A DNA stretch of 64,000 nt from an uncultured Hyphomicrobium sp. (lineage in GTDB: Bacteria; Pseudomonadota; Alphaproteobacteria; Rhizobiales; Hyphomicrobiaceae): contig CAKTFJ010000006.1 in assembly GCA_934555825.1 (NCBI GenBank), positions 1 to 64,000 on the forward strand, in the 5' to 3' direction. This document shows, in pieces, positions 8,753-18,129 of this stretch. The translations under genes and the position numbers were made by a program. Every line of letters starts with the position of its first letter. Position 1 is the first letter of the stretch. The notes beneath the pieces are model-generated. The model was given only the letters and a program-made list of their open reading frames with translations. It was not told the origin of the DNA and made no database searches.

Positions 8753-9434
8753 GGAGGCACGCGAGCCTGAGGTGCGTCCCCTATGGAATTGCCGCCAGGT
8801 GGCAGGGTCCACGGGATCATGTTGCACCCCGCGTGGTCGTTTGGGCAGGTTAGTGAGTTGAGGCCGGTGATTTGAGAATGCACACGGTTCACCAATAGCG
8901 AATCGCTTGCCTTCGCGTCATCCGAAACGAAACGAATTATGGTGTCATGAAAGAGATCAGAACGGATCGATTCCATTCCTGATCGTCACGGGTTCGAATT
9001 TCGGCTCGAATTGCGACCAAACTGCAACTTCTGTGTGGATTTCTGGTCGATACGTGCACCTCTGAACCTTGCCGAGGCGCACTGAAAATGCGAGCGTCGC
9101 CGGAAATACGCTCATGAGTTGCGCGTAAAGGTGCCGCCGTCGACGACGCACCAGCGCGGGCATAACGCTCACCGGCAGCGAACCTGCCGCGAGCATACGA
9201 GGCGGGGGTTCTGGTGCGCGGGATCCAGAAGCGGGAGGAATTCGTCGGTTCGGCGTCGGCTGCAACGCGCAGCCCAATCCGCTTTTACGCCTCCGTCATG
9301 CTCATGAAATCCAACCACGATATTAGCCAGTCAATTCAAAAAATATGACCTTTCCAAGGTGCGTGTAAGTCGCGCCGAATTTGAGCACGTCTGACAACAT
9401 TTATCGCGATAATGCTTGAGGGTTAGGATCAAAA
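8753..9434. other. Intergenic stretch without a convincing gene
   Basis: About 680 bases lie between modC and the O-antigen ligase gene. Short open frames on both strands show no family motif, no sensible ribosome-binding site and no coding-like residue pattern. The last 130 bases are AT-rich compared with the surroundings (for example around 9310-9420) and probably carry the promoter for the ligase gene. I see no terminator hairpin with a U-tract after modC. Confidence 0.5.
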
Positions 9435-10667
9435 ATGGTGAGCGAGCCCATAGGAAGTAAGCATCGCACCGATCAAGGTCGCATTGCGTGGGAACAGTTG
9501 TCCCTCGGTGTCATCATTTTGATTTTGCCTGTGATCGTCTTCGCTCGCGAAGCCTCGCCGCTGCTGTGCGTGCTGTTGCTCGCGACGCTCGTTGGCGCGG
9601 CATTTTCGCGGGGAAACACGGATGACGCTATCGAAACGCTCCGACGCTGGCTCGGCCACCGCCAGGCGCATGTCTTGATAGCGGCGCTCGCGTTTCTATC
9701 GCTCTCGGTGCTGTGGTCGCCGGCAACCGATCACGGCGCGGTGCACGCGTTTCGTATCGTGATGGTCGCGGTTCTTATCGCGGCAGTGCTCGCATTCAGT
9801 TCGATAAATCGCCAGGATAACATTGGCCCCGCCTTGGCTATCGGCCTGGCCGCGGGAGCGATCCTCCTTCTCGCAAAGCTCGTTGCCCATGGAGATGCGC
9901 GGCATCTTCTTGGCTTCTCTCCGGATCAATGGCGAATGAACCGGGCGGCCGTTGCGCTCGTACTCTTCTCGCCGCTTGCGTTGCTTTTGTTGTGGCGTTC
10001 GTCGCGCACGCAATCTGTCGCACTCGCCGTGCTTTGTCTGACGGCAGTGTTCCTTTCGCTCAGCGAATCCGCGCAGTTGGCGGCGCTCGTCGCTGCGGCC
10101 GTTTGGGTTGCGTCCGCGCTGAACCCCATCGCCGTTCATCGCCTCGTTGGCGCCGGTATGGTCACGGCCGTGCTCGCGATGCCGTTCGTCGTACGCTTTG
10201 CCAACGACGTTGTGCCAGCGGCTATTCACGAGCGGGTCGGTTATGGCGTGTTGACGATCCGCGGTGAAATCTGGACGGTATTTGCCGATCTCATCCCCGA
10301 GCGTCCTTTGTTGGGCTATGGAGTTGAGGCCAGCAAGGTCATCGCAAAAACGCCGACGGCCGCGGGATTGCCTGAGGGCTCGCGCGAGCTTTTGGAGTTT
10401 ACCCATCCGCACAATGCGCCTTTGCAGGTTTGGTTTGAGCTTGGCTTCGTCGGCGCGCTTCTCGCCGCGATATTGACCTTCTTTGCCGTGCGGGCGATGG
10501 AGCGCCTACCGCGCGAATACCTTGGCGCGGCGACGGCAACGGCGGCGGCCGTTTTCACCATCTCCACTGTGAGCCATGGTGCCTGGCAATCCTGGTGGTT
10601 CTGCCTGGTTGGGTTGGTTGCGGCCACATACGTTATGCTGCCGACGCGGCCCGAAGAACCTCTTTGA
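9435..10667 (+). CDS. O-antigen ligase / polymerase family (Wzy_C) membrane protein
   Basis: This 410-residue protein has about ten to twelve hydrophobic segments, starting after a short polar N-terminus. A periplasmic loop near residues 265-320 contains RGEIWTVFADLIPERPLLGYG and then EFTHPHNAPLQVWFELGFVG. The HPHN..LQ...E.G motif is the hallmark of the Wzy_C/WaaL family. Members join or polymerise undecaprenyl-linked glycans in the periplasm. The nearby bacillosamine-type genes suggest a shared surface polysaccharide. Ligase and polymerase cannot be told apart from sequence alone. Confidence 0.85.
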   Translation: MVSEPIGSKHRTDQGRIAWEQLSLGVIILILPVIVFAREASPLLCVLLLATLVGAAFSRGNTDDAIETLRRWLGHRQAHVLIAALAFLSLSVLWSPATDHGAVHAFRIVMVAVLIAAVLAFSSINRQDNIGPALAIGLAAGAILLLAKLVAHGDARHLLGFSPDQWRMNRAAVALVLFSPLALLLLWRSSRTQSVALAVLCLTAVFLSLSESAQLAALVAAAVWVASALNPIAVHRLVGAGMVTAVLAMPFVVRFANDVVPAAIHERVGYGVLTIRGEIWTVFADLIPERPLLGYGVEASKVIAKTPTAAGLPEGSRELLEFTHPHNAPLQVWFELGFVGALLAAILTFFAVRAMERLPREYLGAATATAAAVFTISTVSHGAWQSWWFCLVGLVAATYVMLPTRPEEPL

Positions 10668-10681
10668 GCCGGCACGAACTT

Positions 10682-11053
10682 TCACAAGCTCTTGTTCATG
10701 CGCCGGATACGGGTGGCGAGCTGGCGCATCACGTAAAGTGAGAACGCCGGGTTTGCCCGCACGAGTTCGAGGAACGTTTCGCGGTTGATCAGAGCGAGCT
10801 CGGTTGGATCGGCGGCAATTGCGGCGGCCGAGCGCGGTGCGTTGTCGATCAGCGCAAGCTCGCCGAAGATCCCATGCAGCCCAACGTTCTCGAGCACCGT
10901 GCCATACGTTACGATGTTTACCTTGCCTTCGAGGACGAGGTACATGAGGTCGCCAGGGTCTTCTTCGAGGAAGATCGTGTCTCCTGCCCCGTAGCGCTTG
11001 AGTGGGATCTTGAACCGTTCGAGAAAGTCGAAATCGAAGGGGGCACCGAACAT
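10682..11053 (-). CDS. Small cyclic-nucleotide-binding domain protein
   Basis: This 123-residue protein consists almost entirely of one cNMP-binding fold. Key features are FLEEDPGDLMYLVLEGKVNI, then HGIFGELALIDNAPRSAAAIA, which matches the phosphate-binding cassette (GEL...PRSA). The C-terminus (FLELVRANPAFSLYVMRQLATRIRRM) is the usual dimerisation helix. There is no DNA-binding domain, so it is a stand-alone sensor or regulatory subunit rather than a transcription factor. It is convergent with the upstream ligase gene, 15 bases from its stop. A membrane adenylate cyclase encoded at 14.7-16.0 kb could supply a ligand, but that link is only inferred. Confidence 0.83.
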   Translation of the reverse strand: MFGAPFDFDFLERFKIPLKRYGAGDTIFLEEDPGDLMYLVLEGKVNIVTYGTVLENVGLHGIFGELALIDNAPRSAAAIAADPTELALINRETFLELVRANPAFSLYVMRQLATRIRRMNKSL

Positions 11054-11292
11054 GACAAAAGCCTCGGATCTACAATCAAGCCCGCCATAAAGAGGTTAGG
11101 AAACTATACAGCCTGCGCGACGCCCTGTCGCGGGCCCGTGGGCCGCTCTTCGATCAGCGTTAAGACGACGGAGCATTGTGATGGATGCGGCGTCCGGCCA
11201 TACTTCCCGGCGATTGAGGGAGGTCAAAGCTCGGCGGACCAAAACCGCGTTCAGCTTGCCGGTTCCTCGGAATACGGACATGGAGACAACGC

Positions 11293-11763
11293 GTGAAGAC
11301 ATCCGGGCTTATCGCCGCTTCCCTTATGGGCGCTCTCGTCGCCTCCGCCGCGCCCGCGCTCGGGCAGGCTAAGATTACCGCAGGCACGCTGACGTGCCGA
11401 GGCGGCGAGGGGATCGGCCTCGTCCTCGGCTCGCAGAAAACCTACGGCTGCCGCTATGTGTCGGCATCCGGCAAGCTGTCGGAAAAGTATGAGGCATCTG
11501 TCACCCGCATCGGCATCGATCTCGGTGTCACCGAGAGTTCGACCATCGTATGGACAGTGCTCGCCTCGTCCGACAAGCTCGACGACCGCGCGCTCGAGGG
11601 CAACTATGTCGGCGCAAGCGCTGACGTAGCGCTTGGCGTGGGCGGCGGCGCGAACGTGCTCGTCGGTGGCTCGAAGAACAGCGTCGTGCTCCAGCCTGTC
11701 AGCGTCGAGGGGCAGACCGGACTTAACCTCGCCGTCGGCGTTGCGGAGATGACGTTGCGTTAG
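11293..11763 (+). CDS. DUF992 secreted protein
   Basis: The GTG start at 11293 has GGAGA seven bases upstream. The 156-residue product begins with a signal peptide (ALVASAAPALGQA, cleavage near residue 25). The mature part contains GTLTCRGGEGIGLVLGSQKTYGCRYV with two cysteines likely to form a disulphide, followed by glycine-rich strands (GGGANVLVGGSKNSVVLQPVSVEGQTGLN). This is the DUF992 family, periplasmic or surface proteins of unknown function common in Hyphomicrobiales. It is transcribed alone, with about 240 non-coding bases upstream. Confidence 0.85.
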   Translation: MKTSGLIAASLMGALVASAAPALGQAKITAGTLTCRGGEGIGLVLGSQKTYGCRYVSASGKLSEKYEASVTRIGIDLGVTESSTIVWTVLASSDKLDDRALEGNYVGASADVALGVGGGANVLVGGSKNSVVLQPVSVEGQTGLNLAVGVAEMTLR

Positions 11764-11851
11764 GCGCGCGGCTCCCGCGTCAGTTGCCTAGCCCTGCCGC
11801 GCCCGCTATCACTCGCGGGAGCGGCAGCATCGAACCCGAAAGCGCACCACG

Positions 11852-12295
11852 ATGGCGGACCTTAAGCTCCTGGCCCTCGACGACGAGGATCTCGCCGTCA
11901 TCGCAGCGCACCTGCAGGACGCGGTGCTGCGGGTCGGAGACATGGCCTATCTCAAGGCCGACCGCAGGTTTGCCGTCGTCGTCAATCGGTTCGATTGGGA
12001 TCACGCGGTCCGTTCGGAAGGCAAGACGCAGCGCTACATTCGTCGCCAGACGGGAGTGCGGGTCGAGCATGTGCTGGGCGCCAAGGTGTCCGGCATCGAC
12101 TTGACGGACAAGGAGCGTGTGCTGTCGCTTCTGACGTTGACGTTCGAGCCCGGCGAGGCACCGCACGGGGCCGTCACCCTGACCTTCGCCGGAGGGGGCG
12201 CTGTGCGATTGGAGGTCGAATGCCTGGAAGCGGCCTTGAACGATCTCGGCGCCGCTTGGGCCACCCGCCGCAAGCCTGAGCACGCCGGCGATTAG
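11852..12295 (+). CDS. DUF2948 family protein
   Basis: This 147-residue soluble protein begins ADLKLLALDDEDLAVIAAHLQDAV and contains RFAVVVNRFDWD and RVLSLLTLTFEPGE. These are typical features of DUF2948, an alphaproteobacterial family of unknown function usually encoded directly upstream of hisD. That synteny is kept here, with about 160 bases between the two genes. It shows no signal peptide or membrane segment. No catalytic motif is visible. Confidence 0.87.
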   Translation: MADLKLLALDDEDLAVIAAHLQDAVLRVGDMAYLKADRRFAVVVNRFDWDHAVRSEGKTQRYIRRQTGVRVEHVLGAKVSGIDLTDKERVLSLLTLTFEPGEAPHGAVTLTFAGGGAVRLEVECLEAALNDLGAAWATRRKPEHAGD

Positions 12296-12457
12296 CCGCG
12301 AATTTAAGCACCTCATAAACAAAGCCTATGGCCTGACGGAATTCGGAAACCGTGAGAGTGCATCCGCGCTTTCACCGAGGGCCTGCCTCGCCTATAACGG
12401 CCCAAACTTGGAGCGCCTCGGGGGGACAGCCAGGCGCTAAACTGGAGCAGCCCAGAC

Positions 12458-13756
12458 ATGCCCGTGTGGCTCAAGACATCCGACTCCGGATTTGCGCCCG
12501 CATTCGACGCTTTCCTTGCCACCAAGCGCGAGGCGTCCGCGGACGTGGACCTCGCCGTGCGCAACATTCTCGCCGATGTGAAGGCCCGTGGCGATGCGGC
12601 TCTGATCGATCTCTCGCAGAAGTTCGATTCCGTCGATCTCGCAGCGCTCGGCATCCGTGTGACCGCCGACGAGGTCGATGCCGCGATTAAGGCGTGCAGC
12701 CCCGAGACGCTCGATGCGCTCTCCTTTGCTCGCGACCGCATCCGGGACCACCACAGCCGCCACCTGCCCGAGAACGAAACCTATCAGGACGCGCTGGGCG
12801 TCACGCTCGGTCACCGCTGGACGCCGGTCGAGTCCGCGGGGCTTTACGTTCCCGGCGGCCTCGCATCCTATCCGAGCTCGGTTCTGATGAACGCGGTGCC
12901 GGCCAAGGTGGCCGGCGTCGAGCGGCTCGTCATTGTCGTGCCGTCGCCGCGCGGCGAGTTGAACCCGCTGGTGCTGGCTGCAGCGCGCCTCGCGGGAGTC
13001 GAGGAGATCTACCGCGTCGGCGGCGCGCAGAGCATCGCAGCCCTCGCCTATGGCACTGAGACCATCCGCCCGGTCGCCAAGATTGTCGGCCCCGGCAACG
13101 CGTACGTCGCGGCAGCCAAGCGTCAGGTCTTCGGCACGGTAGGCATAGACAGCATTGCCGGGCCCTCCGAGGTGCTGGTCATTGCTGACAAGGACAACGA
13201 TCCCGATTGGATCGCGACGGACCTGCTCGCACAGGCCGAGCACGACACTGCCGCCCAGTCGATCCTGATGACCGACGACGAGGGGTTCGCGAGGGCCGTC
13301 GAGAAGGCTGTCGAGCGGCAGCTCGAAACGCTGCCCAAGCGCGACATTGCGAGCGCGAGCTGGCGCGACTTTGGCGCCGTCATTCTGCTGAAGTCGTTGG
13401 ACGAAGCCCCGCCTCTTGCGGATCGCATCGCCGCTGAGCATCTCGAAATCGCAACGCGCGATCCCGACGAGCTCGGTAGCCGCATCCGCAATGCGGGCGC
13501 TCTCTTCCTCGGTGCCTACACGCCCGAGGTCATCGGCGATTACGTATCCGGCTCCAATCACGTGCTGCCGACGGCCCGCAGCGCGCGCTTTTCTTCCGGC
13601 CTCGGCGTCCTGGACTTCGTGAAGCGCACGTCGATCCTGAAGCTCGATGCCGTCTCGCTTGGCAAGCTCGCACCGGCTGCGATGACATTGGCCGCGGCCG
13701 AAGGTCTTGAAGCCCATCGGCGCTCTGTTGAAGTCCGCCTCACGGAGAAAGGGTAA
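12458..13756 (+). CDS. hisD: Histidinol dehydrogenase HisD
   Basis: This 432-residue protein has the full length of HisD, the last enzyme of histidine synthesis, which makes two NAD-dependent oxidations from histidinol to histidine. Visible family blocks are GLYVPGGLASYPSSVLMNAVPAKVAG, the zinc-site region QAEHDTAAQ with Gln and His, and AAEHLEI. Near the C-terminus GSNHVLPTARSARFSSGLGV contains another zinc ligand. It follows the DUF2948 gene and precedes UPF0262 by five bases, so it heads a small operon. It is isolated from other his genes, as is common in this order. Confidence 0.96.
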   Translation: MPVWLKTSDSGFAPAFDAFLATKREASADVDLAVRNILADVKARGDAALIDLSQKFDSVDLAALGIRVTADEVDAAIKACSPETLDALSFARDRIRDHHSRHLPENETYQDALGVTLGHRWTPVESAGLYVPGGLASYPSSVLMNAVPAKVAGVERLVIVVPSPRGELNPLVLAAARLAGVEEIYRVGGAQSIAALAYGTETIRPVAKIVGPGNAYVAAAKRQVFGTVGIDSIAGPSEVLVIADKDNDPDWIATDLLAQAEHDTAAQSILMTDDEGFARAVEKAVERQLETLPKRDIASASWRDFGAVILLKSLDEAPPLADRIAAEHLEIATRDPDELGSRIRNAGALFLGAYTPEVIGDYVSGSNHVLPTARSARFSSGLGVLDFVKRTSILKLDAVSLGKLAPAAMTLAAAEGLEAHRRSVEVRLTEKG

Positions 13757-13761
13757 CGGTC

Positions 13762-14268
13762 ATGGAGCAGGCATCGTCTGAGGCTGTCGCAACCAACGAC
13801 CGCTTGAGCGAGATCACGCTTGATTCAGCTTCGATTGGGCGCGGCAACGCAAACATCGAGCACGAGCGCGAAGTCGCGATCTACGATCTGCTCGATGGCA
13901 ACACGTTCGCCCTCGAAGGCCGCGACGAAGGCCCCTACAAGCTTTCGATCGGCATCGTCGACGATCGTCTCGCCTTCACCGTGTTCAGCGCCGACAAGCC
14001 CTCCGACGAGCCGATTGTCGCCCATTTCCTGTCGTTGACGCCGTTCAAGCGCATCATGAAGGACTACTTCCTGGTGCTGGACAGCTACTATCAGGCGATC
14101 CGCACCGCGCAGCCGTCCCGCATCCAGGCCATCGACATGGGTCGGCGCGGGCTGCATGATGAAGGCAGCCGCGTGCTCATGGAACGGCTCGAAGGTAAGA
14201 TCAAAATCGACGTCGACACATCGCGGCGCTTGTTCACCCTCATCGCGGCTTTGCATTGGAAAGGGTGA
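13762..14268 (+). CDS. UPF0262 family protein
   Basis: This 168-residue protein contains RLSEITLDSASIGR, then EREVAIYDLLDGNTF and FLSLTPFKRIMKDYFLVLDSYYQAIR. These blocks are characteristic of UPF0262, a conserved alphaproteobacterial family without an assigned function. It has no signal peptide or membrane helix and is probably cytoplasmic. It sits between hisD and the phosphatase-like gene with five-base gaps on both sides, the same order seen in rhizobia. Confidence 0.9.
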   Translation: MEQASSEAVATNDRLSEITLDSASIGRGNANIEHEREVAIYDLLDGNTFALEGRDEGPYKLSIGIVDDRLAFTVFSADKPSDEPIVAHFLSLTPFKRIMKDYFLVLDSYYQAIRTAQPSRIQAIDMGRRGLHDEGSRVLMERLEGKIKIDVDTSRRLFTLIAALHWKG

Positions 14269-14272
14269 CCCC

Positions 14273-14734
14273 GTGTCGGACGAGGGCGAGGGGCCCCAGG
14301 CTGTGCTGTTCGCGTGTGCCGCGAATGCCGTCCGGAGCCCGATGGCGGCCGCCATCTTGCAGCACCTGATGGGGGATCGCGTGCGCGTCGCATCGGCGGG
14401 CGTGCGGGCCGGCCAGCCCGATCCCTATGCGGTTGCCGTGCTGGACGAGATCGGCATCGACATTTCCGAGCATGAACCGGCCAACCTCGACAGCATCGAG
14501 GGCGAGGTGTTCGATCTTGTCGTGACGCTCTCGCCGGAAGCGCATCATCATGGCGTGGAGCTCACGCGCGTCATGCCGGCGGATGTCGAGTATTGGCCAA
14601 CGCCGGATGCGACGGCGGCTTCCGAAGACGTCAGCCGCGAGGAGCTGCTCGCGCGCTATCGCGGTGTGCGAGATATGCTGTTCCGGCGCATCAAGCAACG
14701 CTTCGTCAAGACGGGCGGCGGCCCTTCTGTGTAA
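14273..14734 (+). CDS. Low-molecular-weight protein-tyrosine-phosphatase-like protein
   Basis: The GTG at 14273 gives a 153-residue protein. Near the N-terminus LFACAANAVRSPMAAA supplies the CX5R phosphate-binding loop (Cys followed five residues later by Arg), and a later VEYWPTPD supplies the expected acid region. This identifies the LMW-PTP / arsenate-reductase-like superfamily. It is the usual partner of UPF0262 in Hyphomicrobiales. In this location infA is expected next, but here the gene converges on an adenylate cyclase gene with which it overlaps by 29 bases at the 3' end. The substrate is unknown. Confidence 0.85.
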   Translation: MSDEGEGPQAVLFACAANAVRSPMAAAILQHLMGDRVRVASAGVRAGQPDPYAVAVLDEIGIDISEHEPANLDSIEGEVFDLVVTLSPEAHHHGVELTRVMPADVEYWPTPDATAASEDVSREELLARYRGVRDMLFRRIKQRFVKTGGGPSV

Positions 14735-16034
14735 CCGTCGACGAACGCGGTCCGACGAGAAACCACGTGTCTTGTTTCCCAACGCCCTTAATCTCCATTG
14801 CGCCACGCGGCTCGGTGTAGAACGCGTCCGCAAGCCTCTCCTGCGTCACGGGGCAGATGTGGATGCGGCCGGGAAGGGATGCGGTCTCCAGCCGCGCCGC
14901 AAGGTTCACGGCATCTCCCCAAACGTCGTAGCTGAATTTCCGCCGCCCGATTACGCCCGCCATCACGGGCCCTGTTGCAAGCCCCATCCGCATGTCGAGC
15001 GCATGGCCGGTCTCGGCGCGTAGCGCAGCGACGGTTGCATGCATTGCAAGCGCCATGCGCGCGAGATGCGCCGCCGAATGCGGCACGGGCTCGGGAACGC
15101 CCGCCGCCACCATGTAAGCGTCGCCGATGGTCTTGATCTTTTCCACGCCATGGCGCTCGGCCAGCTCGTCGAAACGCGAGACCAGAGTGTTGAGCAGAGC
15201 CACGGTATCTTTGGCGCCGAGCTGGCGCGCGAGCGGGACGAACCCTGTGATGTCCGCGAACAGGATCGAGGCTTCCCGAAAGGTATCCGCGACGGGTTCG
15301 GCAGGCTTCGTCTTGAGCCGCTCGACGACCGTGTCCGGCAGGATATTGCGCAACAGCGCGTCGGTTTCAGCCTTGGCATTCTCGGCCAGGCGGAAGGCGT
15401 AATAGACCGCAGCCGCGATGATGCCGAAGGTGGTGATCGCCGCCTGAATGTACATGGAGTCGAGCACGTCCTGGTCGGTCGGGATGAGCGCCGCCGTACT
15501 CGGAAACCAGAACCAAGCCAGGATGTGCAGCACCAGTGCGACGGCGATCGACGAAAAGATCAGCCATGTCCGATGCAGGCCGTAGACGACGAACGCCGCG
15601 GCAGAGAACGCGATGTACTGAACATGCAACCCGGATTCCCGCCCGAGAAAGGATGTGAACGCGAGCAGCGCGGCGCATTCCGTAACCAGAATTAGCAGCG
15701 CTGCCGCAACGGGGCCGAAGCGGTGCATGAACGGAACGGACAGCATGACCACGATGATCGCGAGATTGATGTGGATGATCGGCCAATAGCGTGCGTAGTC
15801 GAGGAACGTCTGCTGGATCGCGTAGACAAGCGTCGTGATCACGATCAGGTAGGCGATCATGTTCAGAATCTTGAGCCGCCGCTTCGTCTCCGGCGGATAG
15901 CCCTGCGTTCCTGCCTCGACCAAGCGCGTCAGCCACGGCGCGAGTGCGGAGATGGGACGCAATGCCTTGAGCCACGCAAGTGCGCCGCCGGAGACGCCGG
16001 TGCGTGTCTCGGGCGATGCTGGGGTGTGATCCAT
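14706..16034 (-). CDS. Membrane class III adenylate/guanylate cyclase
   Basis: The product has about 442 residues from the ATG at 16034; an upstream ATG at 16094 would overlap the crp-like gene. Roughly five to six transmembrane helices (residues 55-215) precede a cytoplasmic class III cyclase domain. The catalytic residues are complete: the metal aspartates are D261 in FADITGF and D305 in KTIGDAYM, the purine-site lysine is K301, and transition-state residues N377 and R381 lie in DAVNLAARLE. It should make cAMP from ATP. It lies directly downstream of a Crp/Fnr-type regulator on the same strand, a simple synthesis-plus-response pair. Confidence 0.88.
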   Translation of the reverse strand: MDHTPASPETRTGVSGGALAWLKALRPISALAPWLTRLVEAGTQGYPPETKRRLKILNMIAYLIVITTLVYAIQQTFLDYARYWPIIHINLAIIVVMLSVPFMHRFGPVAAALLILVTECAALLAFTSFLGRESGLHVQYIAFSAAAFVVYGLHRTWLIFSSIAVALVLHILAWFWFPSTAALIPTDQDVLDSMYIQAAITTFGIIAAAVYYAFRLAENAKAETDALLRNILPDTVVERLKTKPAEPVADTFREASILFADITGFVPLARQLGAKDTVALLNTLVSRFDELAERHGVEKIKTIGDAYMVAAGVPEPVPHSAAHLARMALAMHATVAALRAETGHALDMRMGLATGPVMAGVIGRRKFSYDVWGDAVNLAARLETASLPGRIHICPVTQERLADAFYTEPRGAMEIKGVGKQDTWFLVGPRSSTVTQKGRRPS

Positions 16035-16065
16035 TGCGGCTGGCAGGCTCCCAAAATGGCGGGGT

Positions 16066-16761
16066 TCAAGAGCCGGAAATCGCCTCGAGCTCATCGATGT
16101 CGCAGGTAAACCGCGTGTCCTTACGCGCGATGGCCCCGCCGTCCTCGAGCAGCGCGAGCGCGGCGTTCACCTTCGGCCGGCTGGCGCCGATCAGAAGCGC
16201 CAGCTCGCTTTGCGAGATCGGGAGATCGATAACGACCTTTGCGCCGGGATCTGCATCGCCCTTCTGCCGCGCCGTCGCCAGGAAAAAACGCGCAAGCCTG
16301 ACTTCGATCGGATAGAGCGCGATGCCTTCGAGCTGATGGTCCGCTTCGCGCACACGCCGGCACAAAAAGCGGATGACCGCTTCGCGCACGATTGCGCGCT
16401 CGTTGATCAGCCGTGTAAGGGCGCCTTTGGAGAGCGTATAGGCGCTGACCTTGGTCACAGCCGTTGCATCCGCGGTGCGAACGCCGCCGTCGAGAACCGC
16501 GATCTCGCCGAAAACGTGGCCGGGTTCTGCATGTGCGAAAGAAAGCTCACGCCCTTCGGCCGTCAGCACGGAAAGCCGCACCCGGCCTGTCGTGACGAGG
16601 TAGATGTCGCGTCCCTCGTCGCCGCGCGCGAAAATCGATTGTCCGTTGCCGAATGAGGTTTCGCGCATCTCTTGCGCCACGGCCTTCCGGTCGGCCTCTT
16701 CGAGGGCGCCGAACAGGGGCGTTTGCCCAAGCATTTCGAGAAGGGGGGCCTTGGCGCTCAT
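16066..16761 (-). CDS. Crp/Fnr family transcriptional regulator
   Basis: The ATG at 16761 is preceded by GGAGG with good spacing, giving 231 residues. An N-terminal cNMP-binding domain contains GHVFGEIAVLDGGVRTADATA, matching the GE...RT phosphate-binding cassette. A dimerisation helix follows, then a C-terminal winged helix with LPISQSELALLIGASRPKVNAALALLEDGG as recognition region. There are no N-terminal cysteines, so it is Crp-like rather than an Fnr oxygen sensor. It is encoded just upstream of a membrane adenylate cyclase and is probably co-transcribed with it. Its targets are unknown, but a perfect TGTGA-N6-TCACA site exists at 30356 in this window. Confidence 0.88.
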   Translation of the reverse strand: MSAKAPLLEMLGQTPLFGALEEADRKAVAQEMRETSFGNGQSIFARGDEGRDIYLVTTGRVRLSVLTAEGRELSFAHAEPGHVFGEIAVLDGGVRTADATAVTKVSAYTLSKGALTRLINERAIVREAVIRFLCRRVREADHQLEGIALYPIEVRLARFFLATARQKGDADPGAKVVIDLPISQSELALLIGASRPKVNAALALLEDGGAIARKDTRFTCDIDELEAISGS

Positions 16762-17003
16762 CGAGCCTCCGGTTGCGGGACGCGCACGGATTTTCGCGGG
16801 AACCGACCGGATTGGCAACGAGCTTCTTGCTTTTCGGGGGCTCTCTCTGCATTCTCCGCACGCGATTTCAGGGGGTCCGATGCGCCTGTGCACGTCCGCC
16901 ACGTGCACGTTGCACTCTCGTTCGGCCCGCGGTCCGTTGTATGGGGGCTGGGTCGTATCCAGCCAGTGCGTGTCCGTAGGCTCCAACAGTTTTGGCAACC
17001 GAC

Positions 17004-17750
17004 ATGAGCTCCGTGAAGGCTGGCTTTCTCTCCTCGTTCAGACGTACCGACAGCCCGCGGCGTGAAACGCTGCGCCGGGAGCTTGCCCGCGAACGCGCGC
17101 GTGATGGCGGCGCTCCCGGCACGCCGAAACTCGTCCTCGCAAGCGCGAGCCCGCGGCGGCTGACGCTGCTCGCGCAAGCCGGCATCGAGCCGGACGCGCT
17201 TCGCCCCGCCAGCATTGACGAGACGGCGCGTTTGGGGGAGATGCCCCGCTCTCTCGCGGCCCGCCTCGCCCGCTCGAAAGCCGAAACGGCGCGCGATCAG
17301 ATCGCCAACGATACGGACATTGCGGGCGCCTACATCCTGGCCGCGGACACGGTGGTTTCGGTGGGGCGGCGGATTTTCGGCAAGCCCGAGCATATTGAGG
17401 AAGCGGTCGCCACTTTGGAGCGTTTGTCCGGGCGCTCGCATCGGGTGCTGACGGGCGTTTGCCTCATCACGCCTGACGACAAGGTGCGCACGAAGATTGT
17501 CAGCACGCGCGTGCGCTTCAAACACTTGGCGAAGCCCGAGATCGAGGCTTACATCGCCTCGCGCGAGTGGCGCGGTAAAGCGGGTGCTTATGCGATCCAG
17601 GGTCTCGCGGGTTGCTTTGTGCGCAAGATCACGGGCTCTTACACGAATGTCGTAGGTCTTCCTCTCACCGAAGTTGTAAGCCTCCTGATCGGCGAAGGAT
17701 TCCCCGTCCATTTCAACTGGCTGCGGGCGGCCGACCTCGACGCGGAGTAG
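17004..17750 (+). CDS. Maf family nucleoside-triphosphate pyrophosphatase
   Basis: The core shows the Maf signature [20 protein letters not shown], then [30 protein letters not shown] and [10 protein letters not shown]. It should hydrolyse non-canonical nucleotides to monophosphates. The ATG at 17004 gives 248 residues, about 40 more than usual, with a basic N-terminal extension ([16 protein letters not shown]) before the conserved start. No better start lies closer to the core. It precedes yacG by 32 bases, the standard rhizobial order. A UTP/dTTP specificity is typical of the family but not provable here. Confidence 0.9.
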   Translation: MSSVKAGFLSSFRRTDSPRRETLRRELARERARDGGAPGTPKLVLASASPRRLTLLAQAGIEPDALRPASIDETARLGEMPRSLAARLARSKAETARDQIANDTDIAGAYILAADTVVSVGRRIFGKPEHIEEAVATLERLSGRSHRVLTGVCLITPDDKVRTKIVSTRVRFKHLAKPEIEAYIASREWRGKAGAYAIQGLAGCFVRKITGSYTNVVGLPLTEVVSLLIGEGFPVHFNWLRAADLDAE

Positions 17751-17782
17751 CGGACCAAAGGCGAAGCCCTGAGGATCGGACC

Positions 17783-18034
17783 ATGAGCGTGTCAGATGAA
17801 AAACCCAAGGCGGCTGCCACCGGAGGGACGTGTCCCATTTGCGGCAAGCCCACGGTTCATGCCGTCCGCCCGTTTTGTTCGTCACGCTGCGCCGATATCG
17901 ACCTCGGCCGCTGGGTTTCGGGGGCTTATGTGATCGCCGGGGGCCAAGCCGATGCCGACGAGGACGGGGCCGACAGCGAAGCCGCTGCCGTCGGCCAACT
18001 CGACCGCGGACGGGGCCCTGACGAAGACGCCTGA
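17783..18034 (+). CDS. yacG: DNA gyrase inhibitor YacG
   Basis: This 83-residue protein carries the four zinc ligands of YacG in CPICGKP and PFCSSRCADIDLGRWV. The last block is diagnostic. YacG binds GyrB and blocks gyrase from binding DNA. The C-terminal third is acidic and rich in Ala/Asp. It follows maf as in related genomes. Confidence 0.93.
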   Translation: MSVSDEKPKAAATGGTCPICGKPTVHAVRPFCSSRCADIDLGRWVSGAYVIAGGQADADEDGADSEAAAVGQLDRGRGPDEDA

Positions 18035-18129
18035 CATTCGTCGAAGGTCCCTCGAACGAGGCTGGACAGCACCGAGACGACCCCCTATAAAGCGCGAGCT
18101 TCGGCGGCCGTCAGTGCCCCGCGAGCGAT

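Noticed and set aside
8957-9277. 106-residue minus-strand frame after modC
   Set aside because: It has a proline/arginine-rich start, no ribosome-binding site and no recognisable domain.
16762-17003. infA expected between the phosphatase gene and maf
   Set aside because: No frame with the IF-1 pattern is present on either strand of this gap.
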